Source: Corydoras sp. C115
Lineage: Eukaryota > Chordata > Actinopteri > Siluriformes > Callichthyidae
Direction of reading: 5' to 3'
NCBI GenBank assembly: GCA_019802505.1
Contig: JAFMOC010000059.1
Span: forward strand, 586,001 to 650,000
DNA length: 64,000 nucleotides
The position numbers and the translations under genes were made by a program. The notes beneath the pieces are model-generated. The model was not told the origin of the DNA and searched no databases. It saw only the letters and a list, made by a program, of their open reading frames with translations. Numbering within the stretch: the stretch's first letter is position 1; the number at the start of each line of letters is the position of its first letter. This document shows positions 1 through 11,455 of the stretch, piece by piece.

Positions 1-679
1 TCCAGTAATAAATGGAGAAACTTTGCCCTTGGTTTATTCTCTTAACTCTGATTAATTCATTTATTCATTTACTCTTTGTTTGTGTACTAGTTGGCTGGGA
101 AAGTGATTTTTTTTTGTTGTTGAAGACATACAGCCCTCTCCACCTCATGCCCTTCATGCCAGAAAGATCTCTTGTTACTTAATCAACCTATTCTACTAAT
201 GAACATATCCAGCAGAACTAATCAAAACATGTGCGTAATTAATCAACCCCTAGCAATCTGTAACCTTTTACAAATTCCCCCAAATTGTCTGTGACATCTT
301 TATCCATGCTTAAGCTAGACACAATAGATCTCCATTTTAATGACCGTGATTGCAGTTCAGAGCTAATCGCAGGCCTTTATTCAAATCTCAATACAATAAC
401 AATTGGAATTAGTAAAAAACATGATGAGGGGAAAAACATAAAATATATATAAAAATATATGTAGAAGTTATTTTTAGGAGTTATAAGATTGTTCAGACAA
501 AAATGATAAAATTGTAAAATGATTACAAATGGATGTCTGACTTTTTTCCTTTGACTTTTTAGAGATGCTCATCTGACAAGAGGTTAGTAGTCTTCTGCTA
601 TTACCATCTAATCAGCATCCAGTGTATGTTTTTTCTTTTGTAATTCTTTTTACATCTAAATGCAGAAACAATAAACACC
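1..679. other. Single-copy-looking AT-rich DNA, no gene seen
   Basis: No open frame with coding character, no tRNA-like boxes and no repeat that recurs elsewhere in the window. Confidence 0.5.
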
Positions 680-825
680 TGGGGATGCTTGATTGGGGTT
701 GCCCTTGCCTTTCCCAAGGGCACTTTAACCATAGTAGGACCCATTCCTTGGTGGGTCCATTAATCAAACCAGGGGCCTTCAGGTCACAAGACTGGTTCCT
801 TAACCACAAGCCTATGAATGCGCCA
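680..825 (-). repeat. Old tRNA-like SINE fragment (same family as 57135-57310)
   Basis: The segment shares an ordered string of motifs with 57135-57310: ATTGGGGTT, a CTTGCC..AAGGGCAC block, then CCTTCAGGT..AGACTGGTTCC and AACCACAAGCC. The last part is the reverse complement of a tRNA-like head, so the element reads on the minus strand. The B-box region is eroded. I recognise it only as a tRNA-like dispersed repeat distinct from the two main SINE families here. Confidence 0.5.
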
Positions 826-849
826 GTTACTGAACTTGACAACCCTTAG

Positions 850-2135
850 GGCTGAACCTGAAGTTATATAGGGAGTTTAAAAGCAAATCTCTTTTTGTCA
901 CATGAGAACTGTCGGATGATGTGTTGCATATGTTATGAAGTATGATCTGCCAAGCCACAGTATGACAACTTGGATATGAGACAGATTTAGCATATAAAGG
1001 GTTAAAAACATGGGAAAATTATTATATCATAATTATATGAGAAGGTATTAATTATTTCGTTTAAAAATAATCATGGTTTTCTTAAAAAAAAATCAACTGG
1101 AACTTGGAGTGTAAAAATAGCATGTCTTTATCACATTGAGGCTGTGGATTCAGAGTGTGCCCTGACCTTTTCAAATGTGATTTCCAGTAGCCCTTCAACC
1201 AGCTGGGCCTTCTCCTGGGAGCATTGCTGCTCAAAGGGAAAGGTCAACTTTTTGGAACATTCAAATTGTCAAAGACACGTGGTCCCACCCACATGTCAGC
1301 CAGACGGTCAGAGACAACCACATGTAGAGAGTGAATAATTCTTTAGCTTACAGGAAGAGACAAAAAAAAATGAAACTCATTTAAGATGGCCTGTCACATA
1401 CTTGTGAGATCAGAAGTTTGAAAGGTAGCACAGCTGGAGCACTGATTCTCATTTCCAAGTTTTGTCTTCCTACTGAAGTAAAATATGTCAGGGTTTCTTA
1501 TGGCAATGGGCAAGTAAGAATCATCATTAATGTCAATGTGTCTATTTGACATAGCTGTCAACGTCTCAGTAGAGGTACAGGGCTGGTACTTGATTACTTA
1601 TGGCATCTGAGCTGGCAAAACCCAATAGGCATAATTGGTTCTGCCCCTGCATCCTTTTTCTAAGTTAATGAGGCAAAGCCTCACTGTGTATTCATGCAGT
1701 TGGGGGGTCTTAAGCCACAGGAGGTTCCACAGTGCCGTGGCAGCTAGTTTATCATTTAGAGCATTCTCTCATCCTGGCTCTTGTACTGTTCTGTGATTGT
1801 TTACATGACCAGCATTGGTTCTCTGGTTGCTTAATCATATGTAAATGGCTCGAACAGCCGATTAAACTTTAAAGCTGTCACATTTTGAATCGAATCATGA
1901 ATATGGACTTATGCATTCTAAACAAATTACAGCGGTTTTATTCAGAACGTATTTACTTTAGCGCTGTGCTATAAATCACAAATCAAGCGCACAGGCGTAG
2001 TACGTACGAGTTATTTCATACCAATAAAGATCAATCTATTAATGTCCACATTTGCATTTTAATATATAAAAAGTAATCTGTTTTATGATTACTATTCAAA
2101 CTGAGTAATAATAGTTTACAGATGTCAGTTCCTCA
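850..2135. other. Non-coding, single-copy-looking DNA
   Basis: Low GC with stops in all frames at normal spacing. It contains a short open frame at 1144-1338 (+) with no recognisable motif. Nothing supports a gene or a repeat. Confidence 0.45.
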
Positions 2136-2405
2136 TGGTCCTGCATGGTGACTAGCATGTCTGCCTCTCAGTGCTTGGAAGCCAGGTTCGAATCCCAATC
2201 TGGGTGAAGTTTCTTCTTGATTTTCAGTTTTCTTCCCACAGTCCTAAAACATGGATTCAAGGTAATGTGGATGCTCTAAATTGCCCCTATGTTGTGTGTC
2301 TGTGTGAGTGAGTGAGTGTGTGCCCAGTGACAGACTGGTGCCTTGTCTAGAATGTATATACCCAGTCCCAACCCTAGAAAAGGAATAAGATAAGTTCCAC
2401 TTTAA
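2136..2405 (+). repeat. V-SINE, old diverged copy
   Basis: Recognisable in order: B box AGGTTCGAATCC, TCTGGGTG, CTTCCCACAGTCC, AACATGGATTCAAGG, ATTGCCCC, TGTGTGAGTGAGTG and GCCCAGTGA. The copy is clearly older than most in this window. Its 3' tail is eroded (..AACCCTAGAAAAGGA). Confidence 0.8.
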
Positions 2406-3194
2406 GAACAACAAATCTCACGAAACCTACTGAATTTGTAAGCATGCAGTAGTCTATCTATTTTTCACTAACATCTTTTATTATTAGATCATTTTGCAGA
2501 CATTTTTATTCAAGGCGCCTTTGCAGGCTTTCAGCTAGATAGGTCAGGGTGCAGAGACATGATAAATCACCCCTGGAGCAATGAAGCTTACAGACCTTTT
2601 TTAAAAGCCCATGAACTATGGTGGTCTGAAAGGTTTGAACCACTTTGATAAAAAAAAAAAAGAAAGAAAACCATTTCATTTGTTAATGCAGTATAATATC
2701 ATCCTCGTTTCAGAAATAAATAGTCAGTTTATGTGCAAAAAATTCTCTTGCCTTAATGGTGATTTACATCTGTATTACTTGTGTCTGCTGGAGCCACCCT
2801 TATACATTTACATGATCTCTGCTAATCAGTCTGGGCTCAACCAGCTAGATAAGTGCTGCTCTTAACGCTCAGTAAGATATCGTTACTAGGACCGAGCGCT
2901 GAGCCAAATGGTTATACACTCTCACAAAAATACCCAAGATTATAGGTTTACAAGTATAGACTACTTGAAGACAAGCTCTTCATAAATGGTAGTAAAACAC
3001 TGCTTAGTTTGAAGAAAAGGGATAAAGAGAAGATTTTACTGGGCAATTCCCATTTTCAATCTCAGTCATGAACACAACGGATGATTATAATGTTTTAGGT
3101 GAGTTAAAGCAAAAAAGGAACACACACAAGAGGATCACTTATTACTTAAATGCTGTGTTTTATTATCAGCTCTAACTGCCTTCCTTTTCTGTTT
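2406..3194. other. Non-coding DNA
   Basis: AT-rich sequence with a short A-run near 2651 and a chance open frame at 2611-2865. No recurrent repeat, RNA gene or splice-bounded frame was noticed. Confidence 0.4.
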
Positions 3195-3678
3195 CTTTTG
3201 AAGTGTGACCGGTTTCCTGGAGGTGCAGTCAGACCTTCATCCATGGCTCTGCCGAAGCACTGCGGCTATGACGAATACAGGTTGGAACCTGGATATTAAT
3301 TGGACTGGCGGTCCTGCAGGACCCCCTTAATTGACTTTTTAATTGACTTTAATTGACTTTTTTAATTGACTTTTTCCAGTTGTTAGAGTTTTTCCATTTA
3401 TTAAATATAGTCACCCGATCTCGACACTATCTGTACATTAGTGTCCTACACTGTTGCTGCTGCCTGGCTGCTCAAGGAGGATGAGTCCCCCACTGAGTAT
3501 TGGTCATCCCAAGGTTTCTTCCTTAAAATAACAACATAACAGGGAGTTTTTTCTTGCCACTTTTGCTTGGACTTGCTCTTTGGGGGTTTAAAGGCTTTTC
3601 ATTCTGTAAAGCTGCTTTGTGATGACGTACTGTTGTAAAAAGCGCTATATAAATAAAGAACTTGAACTTGAACACAAG
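3195..3678 (+). mobile_element. Non-LTR retrotransposon (LINE) 3' end
   Basis: The element ends in TGTAAAAAGCGCTATATAAA followed by a short (CTTGAA)n tail at 3659-3672. This is the characteristic 3' end of a widespread fish LINE lineage. Upstream lies a 3' UTR-like stretch with TGGCTGCTCAAGGAGGATGAGTC and AGGTTTCTTCC. No reverse-transcriptase frame survives, so this is a 5'-truncated dead copy. Clade assignment would need a library search. Confidence 0.7.
3328..3378. repeat. Short tandem repeat, about 12-bp unit
   Basis: Four near-copies of TTAATTGACTTT occur inside the LINE 3' UTR. The units vary in length through T-run differences, which suggests slippage. Confidence 0.75.
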
Positions 3679-4054
3679 ATGAATTACAATCAAGTACATT
3701 CCTTATTAAATGCAACCTGGTTTGTGACACACTCATTTACTCCCTTACATAAACTTTCGCTCTTTAACAACTTAGGAACCTCTCTGTGCTTAGTATCATT
3801 GATACTTTTAATTTTAGATGTGGTATCATATCAATAAACAATCAAGGCTGATATTTTTCAACTTATATGGATTTTATCTTCTTTTAAAATGTGTTTAAAA
3901 TCGAATTAGCACTGTAGTCATAAATTTTGTAACTTTGTGGGAACAGATAATGAAAGGATTTATTTCTGGTTCAGCATAAATGTGTTCTAGTGCATAAAAT
4001 AAGGTTCATAAAGTCATGGCTGGTTGAGCTGGCTGCTGAAGAACTTCAGCAACT

Positions 4055-4140
4055 TTAGACTGTATTGTACAGAATCCTGACCTCAAATACACTGAACACC
4101 TTTGGTTCTAAGTTAAAAGGAGATCGCTGACAGATCATTT
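4055..4140 (+). mobile_element. Tc1/mariner-type transposase gene remnant
   Basis: CAGAATCCTGACCTCAAA..CACTGAACACCTTTGG is a decayed version of the coding stretch for the SPDLNPxEHL motif of Tc1/mariner DDE transposases. It resembles the stretches at 14268-14460 and 37140-37395. It is too short to be functional. Confidence 0.5.
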
Positions 4141-4275
4141 AGTCCAGCAACAGTATGAGCTAACACATGCACCACTGAATAAGTGGGCAAAATGAACACA
4201 TATACAATAAAATCTTGCACAAAGCATCCTTAAAAGAATGGGAGCTATCATAGCTACAAAAGGACAGACTAAATT

Positions 4276-4634
4276 CCATCCATCAATCATCTTACCTTTA
4301 TCCTCTATTAGGGTCGCGGGGGGGTTCCCCATGCCCATCCAGGGGAGAATGTTTCGGGGCTGGGCAGATACACCCAGGACAGGGCGCCAATCTATCGCTG
4401 GGCACACACTAACTCACACAGCCACGCACACATACACACTCTATATGGGGCAATTTGGAGAACTCAATTGACTTGATCCATGTTTTTTGGCTGTGGGAGG
4501 AAACCGGAGAACACTGAGGAAACCCACGCGGACACGGGGAGAACATGGAAACTCCACCCAGATGGGGATTCGAACCGGGAATCCCTAGTGCTGAGAGGAG
4601 AACGTGCTAAACCACTAAGCCACCGTGCTGCCCG
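4276..4634 (-). repeat. V-SINE, near full length
   Basis: Read on the minus strand it runs from the tRNA-like head (ends at GGCAGCACGG..) through the conserved central domain to the ATGG tail. On the plus strand it starts with CCATCCATCAATCATCTTACC and ends with GCCACCGTGCTGCC. Central-domain hallmarks are GGAGAACATGGAAACTCC and the B-box complement GGATTCGAACC. Confidence 0.9.
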
Positions 4635-4684
4635 ACGGACTTAGATTGGGGAAAATGTACAAATATATCTGGCACTTTACATAT

Positions 4685-4900
4685 AAATGGTGGCATAGTG
4701 GTTAACACGTCTGCCACATAGCTCTGGGGATTCAGGTTCGAATCCCAATCTTGGTGGAGTTTACATGTTCTCCCCATCTGTGTGTGGATTTCCTTTGAGT
4801 TCTCCGGTTTCCTCCCACAGTCCAAAAACATGGATTCAAGGTAAATTAAAATTGACCCATATAGAGTTTGTGTGTGTTTAAGTGAGTGTGCCCAGCCATA
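4685..4900 (+). repeat. V-SINE, 3'-truncated old copy
   Basis: Head GGTGGCATAGTGGTTAACACG, B box AGGTTCGAATCC, core TTCTCCGGTTTCCTCCCACA and ACATGGATTCAAGG are present. It breaks off after GTGTGCCCAGCCA. It lies only 50 bp from an oppositely oriented copy, so the pair forms a loose inverted repeat. Confidence 0.8.
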
Positions 4901-6892
4901 TATATTTGTGTGCTTGGGTTGTCTTTTCGGTATTGATTACAGCTGATTAAAGCTTCATAAAGCTGTTATAGAATTTTATGATTTGTGCATTTTATGCAAG
5001 CTAATTATTACAAGGTGCAAGCAGGAATTAAATGGGTACTCAAATCCACTTACACATGCTTTACAACTCTTTTGGCAGCACCTGTTCTGGCATTCAGGTG
5101 TGAAATTATGCCATGGGGTGGGCAACAAGAGTCTAAATGATTTTTAAACACACAAGCAAATGCATATAAAAAACAGCCATGTTCATTGCCTCATACCATT
5201 TCAGCTATCTGTTTTACAAGCAGTATTAAAATGCTCAAGTAGCTCTCACTTTAGTTTAGAGTGTTCATCTTTTTTGGGTGAGGACTATGCTGCCTGGCTC
5301 AAAAATGATTACTGTGCTCAATCACCGTGGCATTGTTTTGACAAATGTATGCAATTTCATTTTTTTTATCCAGAGTTGCATAAATCTTTGGGAATGTTGA
5401 CAATGGGAAAGTTGAGCCGCTCCGTAAACTGTTCTCCAGCAAGCACATCCCGGACATTTTAAAAGGGCATCACTACGTGTTCAGTCGATAATTGAAAATT
5501 TGTTTAAATTTATTTTTATTTAAATCTGATAAGTCTAAGAATATTAGCCAGTGTCATCAGTAAATAATTTATTCAACACATTAACATACTTATCATTTAT
5601 TTGCCAATTATCATCGCTGAACTTAGATTTTACCTGAGGTAACTTTAGATCAATGAGGCTCAGAATTATTACACTTACAAATAATGAGTGTCTATGTTCC
5701 ACATGTTCTAGAAAACAATGTGCAGATGAATCATTTTTGCTAAAGTCATCCTGTCCACCAGCCCAGTACCAAAAATATGATTATGTTGGTCTTTAAGGCA
5801 AAGCCAAAACCTGTTTTTTGCTCATTTAGTATCAAATACTTCTTTAATTCTCTCTGGAAAGCATGTATACTTAACAAAATAAATGTTTTATTGTTAACAG
5901 GTCAATGAATATTCAGGCATCAGCAGCAATATATAAATAAGAGGGTTAAATGCCCCACAATATGCAAACGTTGTGCTTTTAAACAGGTTCTAAGTAGCTT
6001 GGAGTATACAATGTATTGACTTCTGTAAGTGGTTTTGAGGTAAAGGTGTCAGCTGATGTTATATTGCACTTTTTTTGTGATGTATTAAGACTTTAAAATG
6101 AACTACATGCAGTTATTTAAAATATATCATTGTTATTTAATTACTTTTCCCATCTCTTTAGTCTTAAAATCTTAAAAACTTTCTTAAAATAACAAATAGC
6201 CTAAAAAGAACATGGTTTAAAGGGTAAATCTTTATCAAAAGCTCTTAAGAATGCAGGAACTCAAAATCAGTTAAGTTAACTATAACGACTTTATTTATTA
6301 ATTTGGATTTTACATAGCATAATCAATATTTATATATACTTTAAAGTTATTTTATTATAATTATTACTTTTTATTATTTCTTTCTTTATTAAGAAACTTG
6401 TAATTGCTGTTTGTCCTCTGATGGCATCTGTGATGACATGTTTGGGTCTGCAACACTTCGGGCCACTTTGCACATAACAACCCACTGCTTAAGTCTTTTC
6501 TGTTGCTCTAATCAAGCTCATGCCCTGGTAAACTCATTAATTCTAATGGGATTTAATGATAATAATAATAACTGTTTCACTGTGTATCAAATGAGACTCA
6601 TTTAAATGAATAAGATAACTTGTCTGTGTTTGCACAAATTCCCGAATGTAAATGAGCCACAATGCAAATTTTACTGACCCTTTTGAAAGACTCCTCTTCA
6701 AAACAGTGACAGAATAGACAAAATAAAAGTGTTTTTTTAAAGTTTTTTGTTGGTTATGACAATGCACACTTTTTGATAAGATAAGAGCACAGTCTTTGTA
6801 AGTTCCTTTTTGCCAAAACCTACATGACAATTTCTCATTTATATTATACTTACATTTAAACATATACCCCATCTTGAAGTTTGGGGTCAAAT
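4901..6892. other. Long single-copy-looking stretch
   Basis: About 2 kb without a recognisable repeat. It includes AT-rich runs (6290-6400) and chance frames (100 codons at 5160-5462 +; 115 codons at 6543-6890 -). The second frame ends in a poly-isoleucine run translated from (AAT)n, which argues against coding. Confidence 0.45.
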
Positions 6893-7012
6893 ATACAGCA
6901 CAGGGTTAAAGGTCTTGCTCAAGGATGCACTTTGGTAAATTGGACTTGGGCTTCGAACCCACAATCTTTCGATTAATAGCCCAGCAACTTAACTTGCGCT
7001 ACAACAAACAGT
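6893..7012 (-). repeat. L2-tailed SINE, partial (head half)
   Basis: Reverse complement of the second SINE family: GGGTTAAAGGTCTTGCTCAA (complement of TTGAGCAAGACC..TTAACCC), then CTTCGAACCCACAATCTTTCGATTAATAGCCCA, the complement of its B-box region. The tail is absent. Confidence 0.65.
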
Positions 7013-7317
7013 CAGTAGTTGATGCTCACATTTCATGTGTACTCTCTAAGAGCTAAACAAGAAAGCAAAAATAAAAAAAAACTTCACAATAAACCTAGAA
7101 GGGATTTCTTTTTTTAAATAGAAGCTATGAATACCACTGACCGACAGTTTTAAACCTCTGACCTTCCTCTACAAGACCTCAGAAAATATTCATTTTAAGT
7201 ATCTGGCTCCAGCATATTAAAATTGCATTACAATTCATTCAAGTTAAAAAGTGAAGCTGACATTGCACATGTTCCAACACATTTGGCAAGTTCCTATTTG
7301 AATTATATAAATGTAGA

Positions 7318-7399
7318 ACTAGAAAATCCATCTTTATAGTAAGTGGAACAATAAGATGAACAAAAAAGGAGTTGTGTCCAAACTTTTGACCGTTACTGC
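7318..7399 (+). mobile_element. Terminal part of a non-autonomous DNA transposon
   Basis: ATCTTTATAGTAAGTGGAACAATAAGATG.. followed by GTGTCCAAACTTTTGACCG is the same terminus seen at 10400-10432 and 55265-55304. Only one end is visible. The SINE composite starting near 7404 abuts it. Confidence 0.55.
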
Positions 7400-7452
7400 A
7401 GAGGCATTTGAAGAGCAGTGATTAGGGTGTTGGCCTAGTAATCTGAATGTTC

Positions 7453-7833
7453 CATCCATCCATCCATCCATCCATCCATCCATCCATCCATCCATTATCT
7501 TCCGCTTTATCCTATATTAGGGTCACGGGGGGGTTCCCCATGCCCATCCAGGGGAGAATGTTTCGGGCGCTGGGCAGATACACCCAGGACAGGGCGCCAA
7601 TCCATCACTGGCCACACACTCACTCACTCACTCACACAGACACGCACACATACACACTCTACATGGGGCAATTTGGAGAACTTAATTGACTTGATTTATG
7701 TTTTTGGACGGTGGGAGGAAACCGGAGAACCCGGAAAAAACCAACGCGGACATGGAGAGAACATGGAAACTCCACCCAGATGGGGATTCGAACCGGGAAT
7801 CCCCAGCGCTGAGAGAACATCTGAACATCTGCC
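7453..7833 (-). repeat. V-SINE with exact 13-bp TSD
   Basis: Flanked by AATCTGAATGTTC at 7440-7452 and 7834-7846. The tail on the plus strand is a (CCAT)n run of about ten units at 7453-7495, so the SINE tail has expanded into a microsatellite. The head end carries a partial duplication (GAGAGAACATCTGAACATCT). Confidence 0.9.
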
Positions 7834-7944
7834 AATCTGAATGTTCTAGGTTCAAATTAGGTCCACCAGTTTGGGTTTTTGAGCAAGACCCTTAATTCAT
7901 TGCTCCAAGGCTGCTGTATCAACCCTGTGTTCTGACCCCAACCA

Positions 7945-8290
7945 TTCCATCCATTATCTTCCGCTTTATCCTCTAGTAGGGTCGCAGTGGGGTTCCCCAT
8001 GCCCATCCAGGGGAGAACGTTTTGGGCGCTGGGCAGATAGACCCAGGAAAGGGTGCCAATCCATCGCTGGGCACAAACTCACTCACTCACACAGACACGC
8101 ACACATATGGGGCAATTTGGAGAACTCAATTGACTTGATCCATGTTTTTGGACTGTGGGAGGAAACCGGAGAACCTGGAGAAAACCCACGTGGACACGGG
8201 GAGAACATGGAAACCACCCAGATTGGGATTCGAACCGGGAATCCCTAGTGCTGAGAGGAGAACATGCCAACCACTAATCCACCATGCCAA
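7945..8290 (-). repeat. V-SINE with exact 13-bp TSD
   Basis: Flanked by CTGACCCCAACCA at 7932-7944 and 8291-8303. All family blocks are present, from TTCCATCCATTATCTTCCGC to the head complement CACCATGCC. Confidence 0.9.
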
Positions 8291-8399
8291 CTGACCCCAA
8301 CCAAGTTGAAATATTTGTAAGCCACTATGGATAAAAGTATCTGGTAAATGGCATAGTGTAATATAGGTTACTATGATTTTTTTTTTTTTTTTACAGTAT

Positions 8400-8979
8400 T
8401 GTTGTCACACTGGACGCAGAAGCTGTGCTACCAGTAGAAAGAATAGAAGTCAATAAATACACATGAGACCAGGAGAGTAAATACAGTACAGGTTTATTAA
8501 AAAGACATAAATAATAACTCACAGAAATACCAGCAAACAAGATAAAGCACAATAAACACTGAAAGTATGACAAGTTCTCAAGCTCAAAGAAAAACACAGT
8601 AAAACGCGAAAACTAATCAAAAGGTGAGGGAAAATAATATAATAACTTAAAGCCAATAAGTCGAGCAAAACAAAAAGTTATAAAATGAGGAGTCGGCTCG
8701 CTAAAGTGATTCAGAAAAGTGAACCGAAACTAACCACTGAACGGCGCCAAACTTACAAAAAACAAAGGAATCTTAAAAATGGCAAGAAGCAGGAGCCGCA
8801 GGTGAAGAGCAGAGCCAGTAATCACAGAACTGGAGCATGACCCGAAAGCAAGAAAGCCCCAAAGCAAATGAATCAACCTCACTGAGATTTAAACCATATC
8901 AGGTGAGACAAATGACCAGAACGGAATCTGAAAGTAAGAAACCAAAGAGCAGGAGTCTGTGTCTGACCCTACACTGACA
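8400..8979 (-). mobile_element. Solo-LTR-like retrotransposon remnant
   Basis: On the minus strand the segment runs from TGTCAGTGTAGGGTCAGACA to CAGTGTGACAACA, so it has TG..CA ends. An AATAAA signal (plus strand GTTTATTAAA near 8492) lies about 90 bp before its 3' end, which is LTR-like architecture. No matching 5-bp target duplication was found at these edges, so the boundaries are uncertain. No internal coding region is adjacent. Confidence 0.5.
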
Positions 8980-9211
8980 AAAACATTCACTAAAGACAGC
9001 TATACAGTTTTATATGCTTTAATTCTTATAGAGCAAGCCAACGTGGACATGACAAGAAGGTAATTATCTTCACCTTTAATAGGTGGTGGTCAGCACGTTC
9101 GCTTTAGGTTTAAGGTGAATTATTCAAAATGTCAGTGGGGAATAATTAAATCTCACTTTGTGAATTGACCAAAAGAGAAAAGCTGTACAGCTGTGTACAA
9201 AATATACAGAT

Positions 9212-9543
9212 CCATCCATCCATCCATTGTCTTCCGCTTTATCCACTATTAGGGTCGTGGGGGGGGTTCCCCATGCAAATCCAGGGGAGAACGTTTTGGG
9301 CGCAGGGAAGATACACCCAGGACAGGGCGCCAATCTATCGCTGGGCACACACTCACTCACACAAACACACTCTATATGGGGCAGTTTGGAGAATTCAATT
9401 GACTTCATCCATGTTTTTGGACTGTGGGACGAAACCCACGCGAACACGGGGAGAACATGGAAACTCCACCCAGATGTGGAATCGAACTGGGAATCCCTAG
9501 TGCTGAGAGGAGAACGTGCTAACCACTATGCCACCATGCCGCC
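9212..9543 (-). repeat. V-SINE with exact 11-bp TSD
   Basis: Flanked by AATATACAGAT at 9201-9211 and 9544-9554. The duplicate locus at about 12590 has this site once and unfilled, which independently confirms both ends of the insertion. The copy lacks part of the region before the core (GACGAAACCCACG). Confidence 0.95.
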
Positions 9544-9588
9544 AATATACAGATACACTTTATTAAATACACACAAGATTAGTAAACT

Positions 9589-9801
9589 GTGTGGTGCCGT
9601 AGCTCAGTGGTTAGGGTGTTGGGCTATCAATCTGAATATCTTGAGGGTTCAAATCCAAGGTCCACTGAAGTTACCAATGTGGGTCCTTGAGTAAGGCCCT
9701 TAACCTTCATTGCTCCAGGGATGTTGTGATTAACGCTGTGCTCACCTTGTAAGTTGCTTTGGATAAAAGCGTCTGCTAAATGACCAACCAACTATGTAAC
9801 T
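9589..9801 (+). repeat. L2-tailed SINE, full length
   Basis: A-box region GTAGCTCAGTGGTTAGGGTG, B box GGGTTCAAATCC, body ACTGAAGTTACCAATGTGGG and CATTGCTCCAGGGATGTTGTG, tail GTAAGTTGCTTTGGATAAAAGCGTCTGCTAAATG. The likely TSD is GTAAACT (9582-9588 and 9802-9808). The tail matches the stem-loop end that L2-clade LINEs such as eel UnaL2 recognise (family knowledge). Confidence 0.9.
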
Positions 9802-10082
9802 GTAAACTAGAAAGATGCTGAATACTGACATATTTACCAATGTTACAGTATAATCATTAAACTAAAATGTAAAGATTACTTCACTTCCAACAACTCAATA
9901 AACTTTGCACTGATTAAGTATCTGCTTTAAAGGGGAGAATGTCTCTGACACTGGGCGGACATGACAAGAAAAACTCCCAGGTGTTTTACATTTTTAGGGA
10001 AAAAACTTCGTGAGGAGCAAGATTTAGTGGAAAACACATGCTACTTAAGTGTCTGGGCAATGTTTGTAGGTGTAAAAATAAA

Positions 10083-10083
<1 letters not shown>

Positions 10084-10124
<41 letters not shown>
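10084..10124. repeat. (TAT)n microsatellite
   Basis: About thirteen uninterrupted TTA/TAT units. Confidence 0.95.
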
Positions 10125-10127
<3 letters not shown>

Positions 10128-10435
10128 CAGCAATATCACTGAGCTGGAGAAATGAAACTACAGCAACACTTCTGCACTAAACCCCCTCACCACATCAGTG
10201 TCACTGCAGAACTCCCAATAAACAATCCACCACCCAAATAATACCTGTCTGTGATGGTCCTGACCAATAGAGAACAGAGAACAAACAGGGACTAACAAAA
10301 ACAAAGAACACATAGACGGATTACAGTCAGTAACTGTACAACTACAAAGTCTAGCTATTTATATGGTAAGAGGTGGGAATAGACAATGGAGCAGGATGGG
10401 AGTGTGTCCAAACTTTTGACTGGTACTATAAACAA
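10128..10435. mobile_element. Non-autonomous DNA transposon (MITE-like) copy
   Basis: It shares ordered motifs with 54696-55304: GGAGAAATGAAACTACAGCA, CACATCAGTGTCACTGCAGA, AACAAACAGGGACTA, TTACAGTCAGTAACTGTA, and the terminal GTGTCCAAACTTTTGACTGG at 10399-10427. The left end is not resolved and no coding frame is present. Confidence 0.65.
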
Positions 10436-11246
10436 TTTAGTGTTCAAGGCAACAGATACTAAGTTTCTTAAATCGGCAAAAAAATGAAAATTTATTTTCA
10501 TCATTAAATCTGATTCTCTGTGAAAATAAAAAATACGGAAAGGTGTGACATCTTGGCAGGTTTGCTGACCCGTAATGACCGTCTTGTGTATCAGAATTAT
10601 ATGTGTCAGATCAACAACATTTTAAATGAGTCAAGAAACAAAAGATGGTTAGAGTTTGAGACAATGTGATCAAGTAGACAGAATCTTCACCTCACTATTG
10701 CTTGTTAAAATGATCATACTTGACAGTAATATCCTTCTATATGAAGTGAAGTGGAATGGAGTGGAGTGGAGTAGAGTGGTAGGGTGTCCAATTCAAACAG
10801 GGCCCTGGGGCTTTTTGCTTGCCACCCACTATTTTTCTTATCCATGACTTTTTTGGGCTTAGGCATTTAGGCTAACCACTTTTTTAATATGCTGACGACA
10901 TGCAGCTTCACATGTTCTTTGTCCAGGATGACACCCCCGCTATGTGCTGACATATCAATCTGCATACATTTTTATAACCAAAAAAACCCTGTTATTGTGA
11001 GATAAATTTGCAAAAAAAAAAAAATAATAAATAAAAACTAATTTCCTCATCATTCCAGCTAAAGCCTGAATTCTACATGGCCTGACCTTCTAATTTGACC
11101 AGTCCACAATCTCACCAGTTGGTTTTATAATTATCATACAGATCAAAAAACATTTTTTAATGAATTTGTTCCTGCAGATTTATTTCTTACATCAAAATAT
11201 CTTCAATCAAAATCATTTCCAACTGCACAGGCTGCACAACTGTTCA
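10436..11246. other. Non-coding DNA
   Basis: AT-rich, with a small imperfect (GGAGT)n patch near 10748-10778 and an A-run near 11013. No gene or dispersed repeat seen. Confidence 0.4.
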
Positions 11247-11455
11247 AATGTTCATAAGCTCTCAGCTTGACTACTGCAATGCATTGCTTGCCGGCCTTCA
11301 ATCCTGTATTACCAAGCTTCTAATCTGATCTAGAATGCTGCCTGTTGTTCAGTCAACCCAAGCAAAGCCCATTTCACCGTACTATTCGTCGCTCTTTATA
11401 GGTTTTCAATAGATACCTGCTTTCTGTAAAGGCTTGAACACCGGCATGCAGTCTA
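11247..11455 (+). mobile_element. L2-type LINE reverse-transcriptase 3' fragment
   Basis: AGCTCTCAGCTTGACTACTG encodes the (S)QLDYCNALLAG motif found near the C-terminal end of L2/CR1-group LINE ORF2. It continues as LQSCITKLL and then hits stops and frameshifts. It is the same relic type as 42985-43400 and 62372-62550, all on the plus strand. Dead fragment. Confidence 0.7.

Larger units (their letters stand above)
7404..8363 (+). repeat. L2-tailed SINE interrupted by two V-SINEs
   Basis: Three pieces of one SINE lie in order. They are 7404-7452 (head, GATTAGGGTGTTGGCC), 7834-7944 (TTCTAGGTTCAAAT.. GAGCAAGACCCTTAATTCATTGCTCC.. TCTGACCCCAACCA) and 8291-8363 (AAGCCACTATGGATAAAAGTATCTGGTAAATG, the L2-type tail). 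The junctions are exact 13-bp target-site duplications of the two V-SINEs, so the host SINE is older than both. Confidence 0.85.
9057..9960. repeat. Duplicated segment, copy A (with two SINE insertions)
   Basis: Flanks and interior match 12388-12790: AAGGTAATTAT.TTCACCTTTAA, GTCAGCACGTTCGC, GAATTATTCAAAATGTCAGTG, TTGACCAAAAGAGAAA, GTGTACAAAATATACAGAT, ACACTTTATTAAATACACAC, and GTTACAGT.TAATCATTAAACT. Copy A additionally contains a V-SINE and an L2-tailed SINE, both missing from copy B. Confidence 0.85.

Noticed and set aside
6543..6890. 115-codon minus frame
   Set aside because: Ends in poly-Ile from (AAT)n and has no recognisable motif or splice context.
7453..7495. CRISPR-like or satellite array
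   Set aside because: It is a simple (CCAT)n microsatellite at a SINE tail. No spaced direct repeats of CRISPR type occur anywhere, and the DNA is eukaryotic.
9227..9694. 155-codon plus-strand frame
   Set aside because: Spans a V-SINE, its target site and an L2-tailed SINE. No protein signature.
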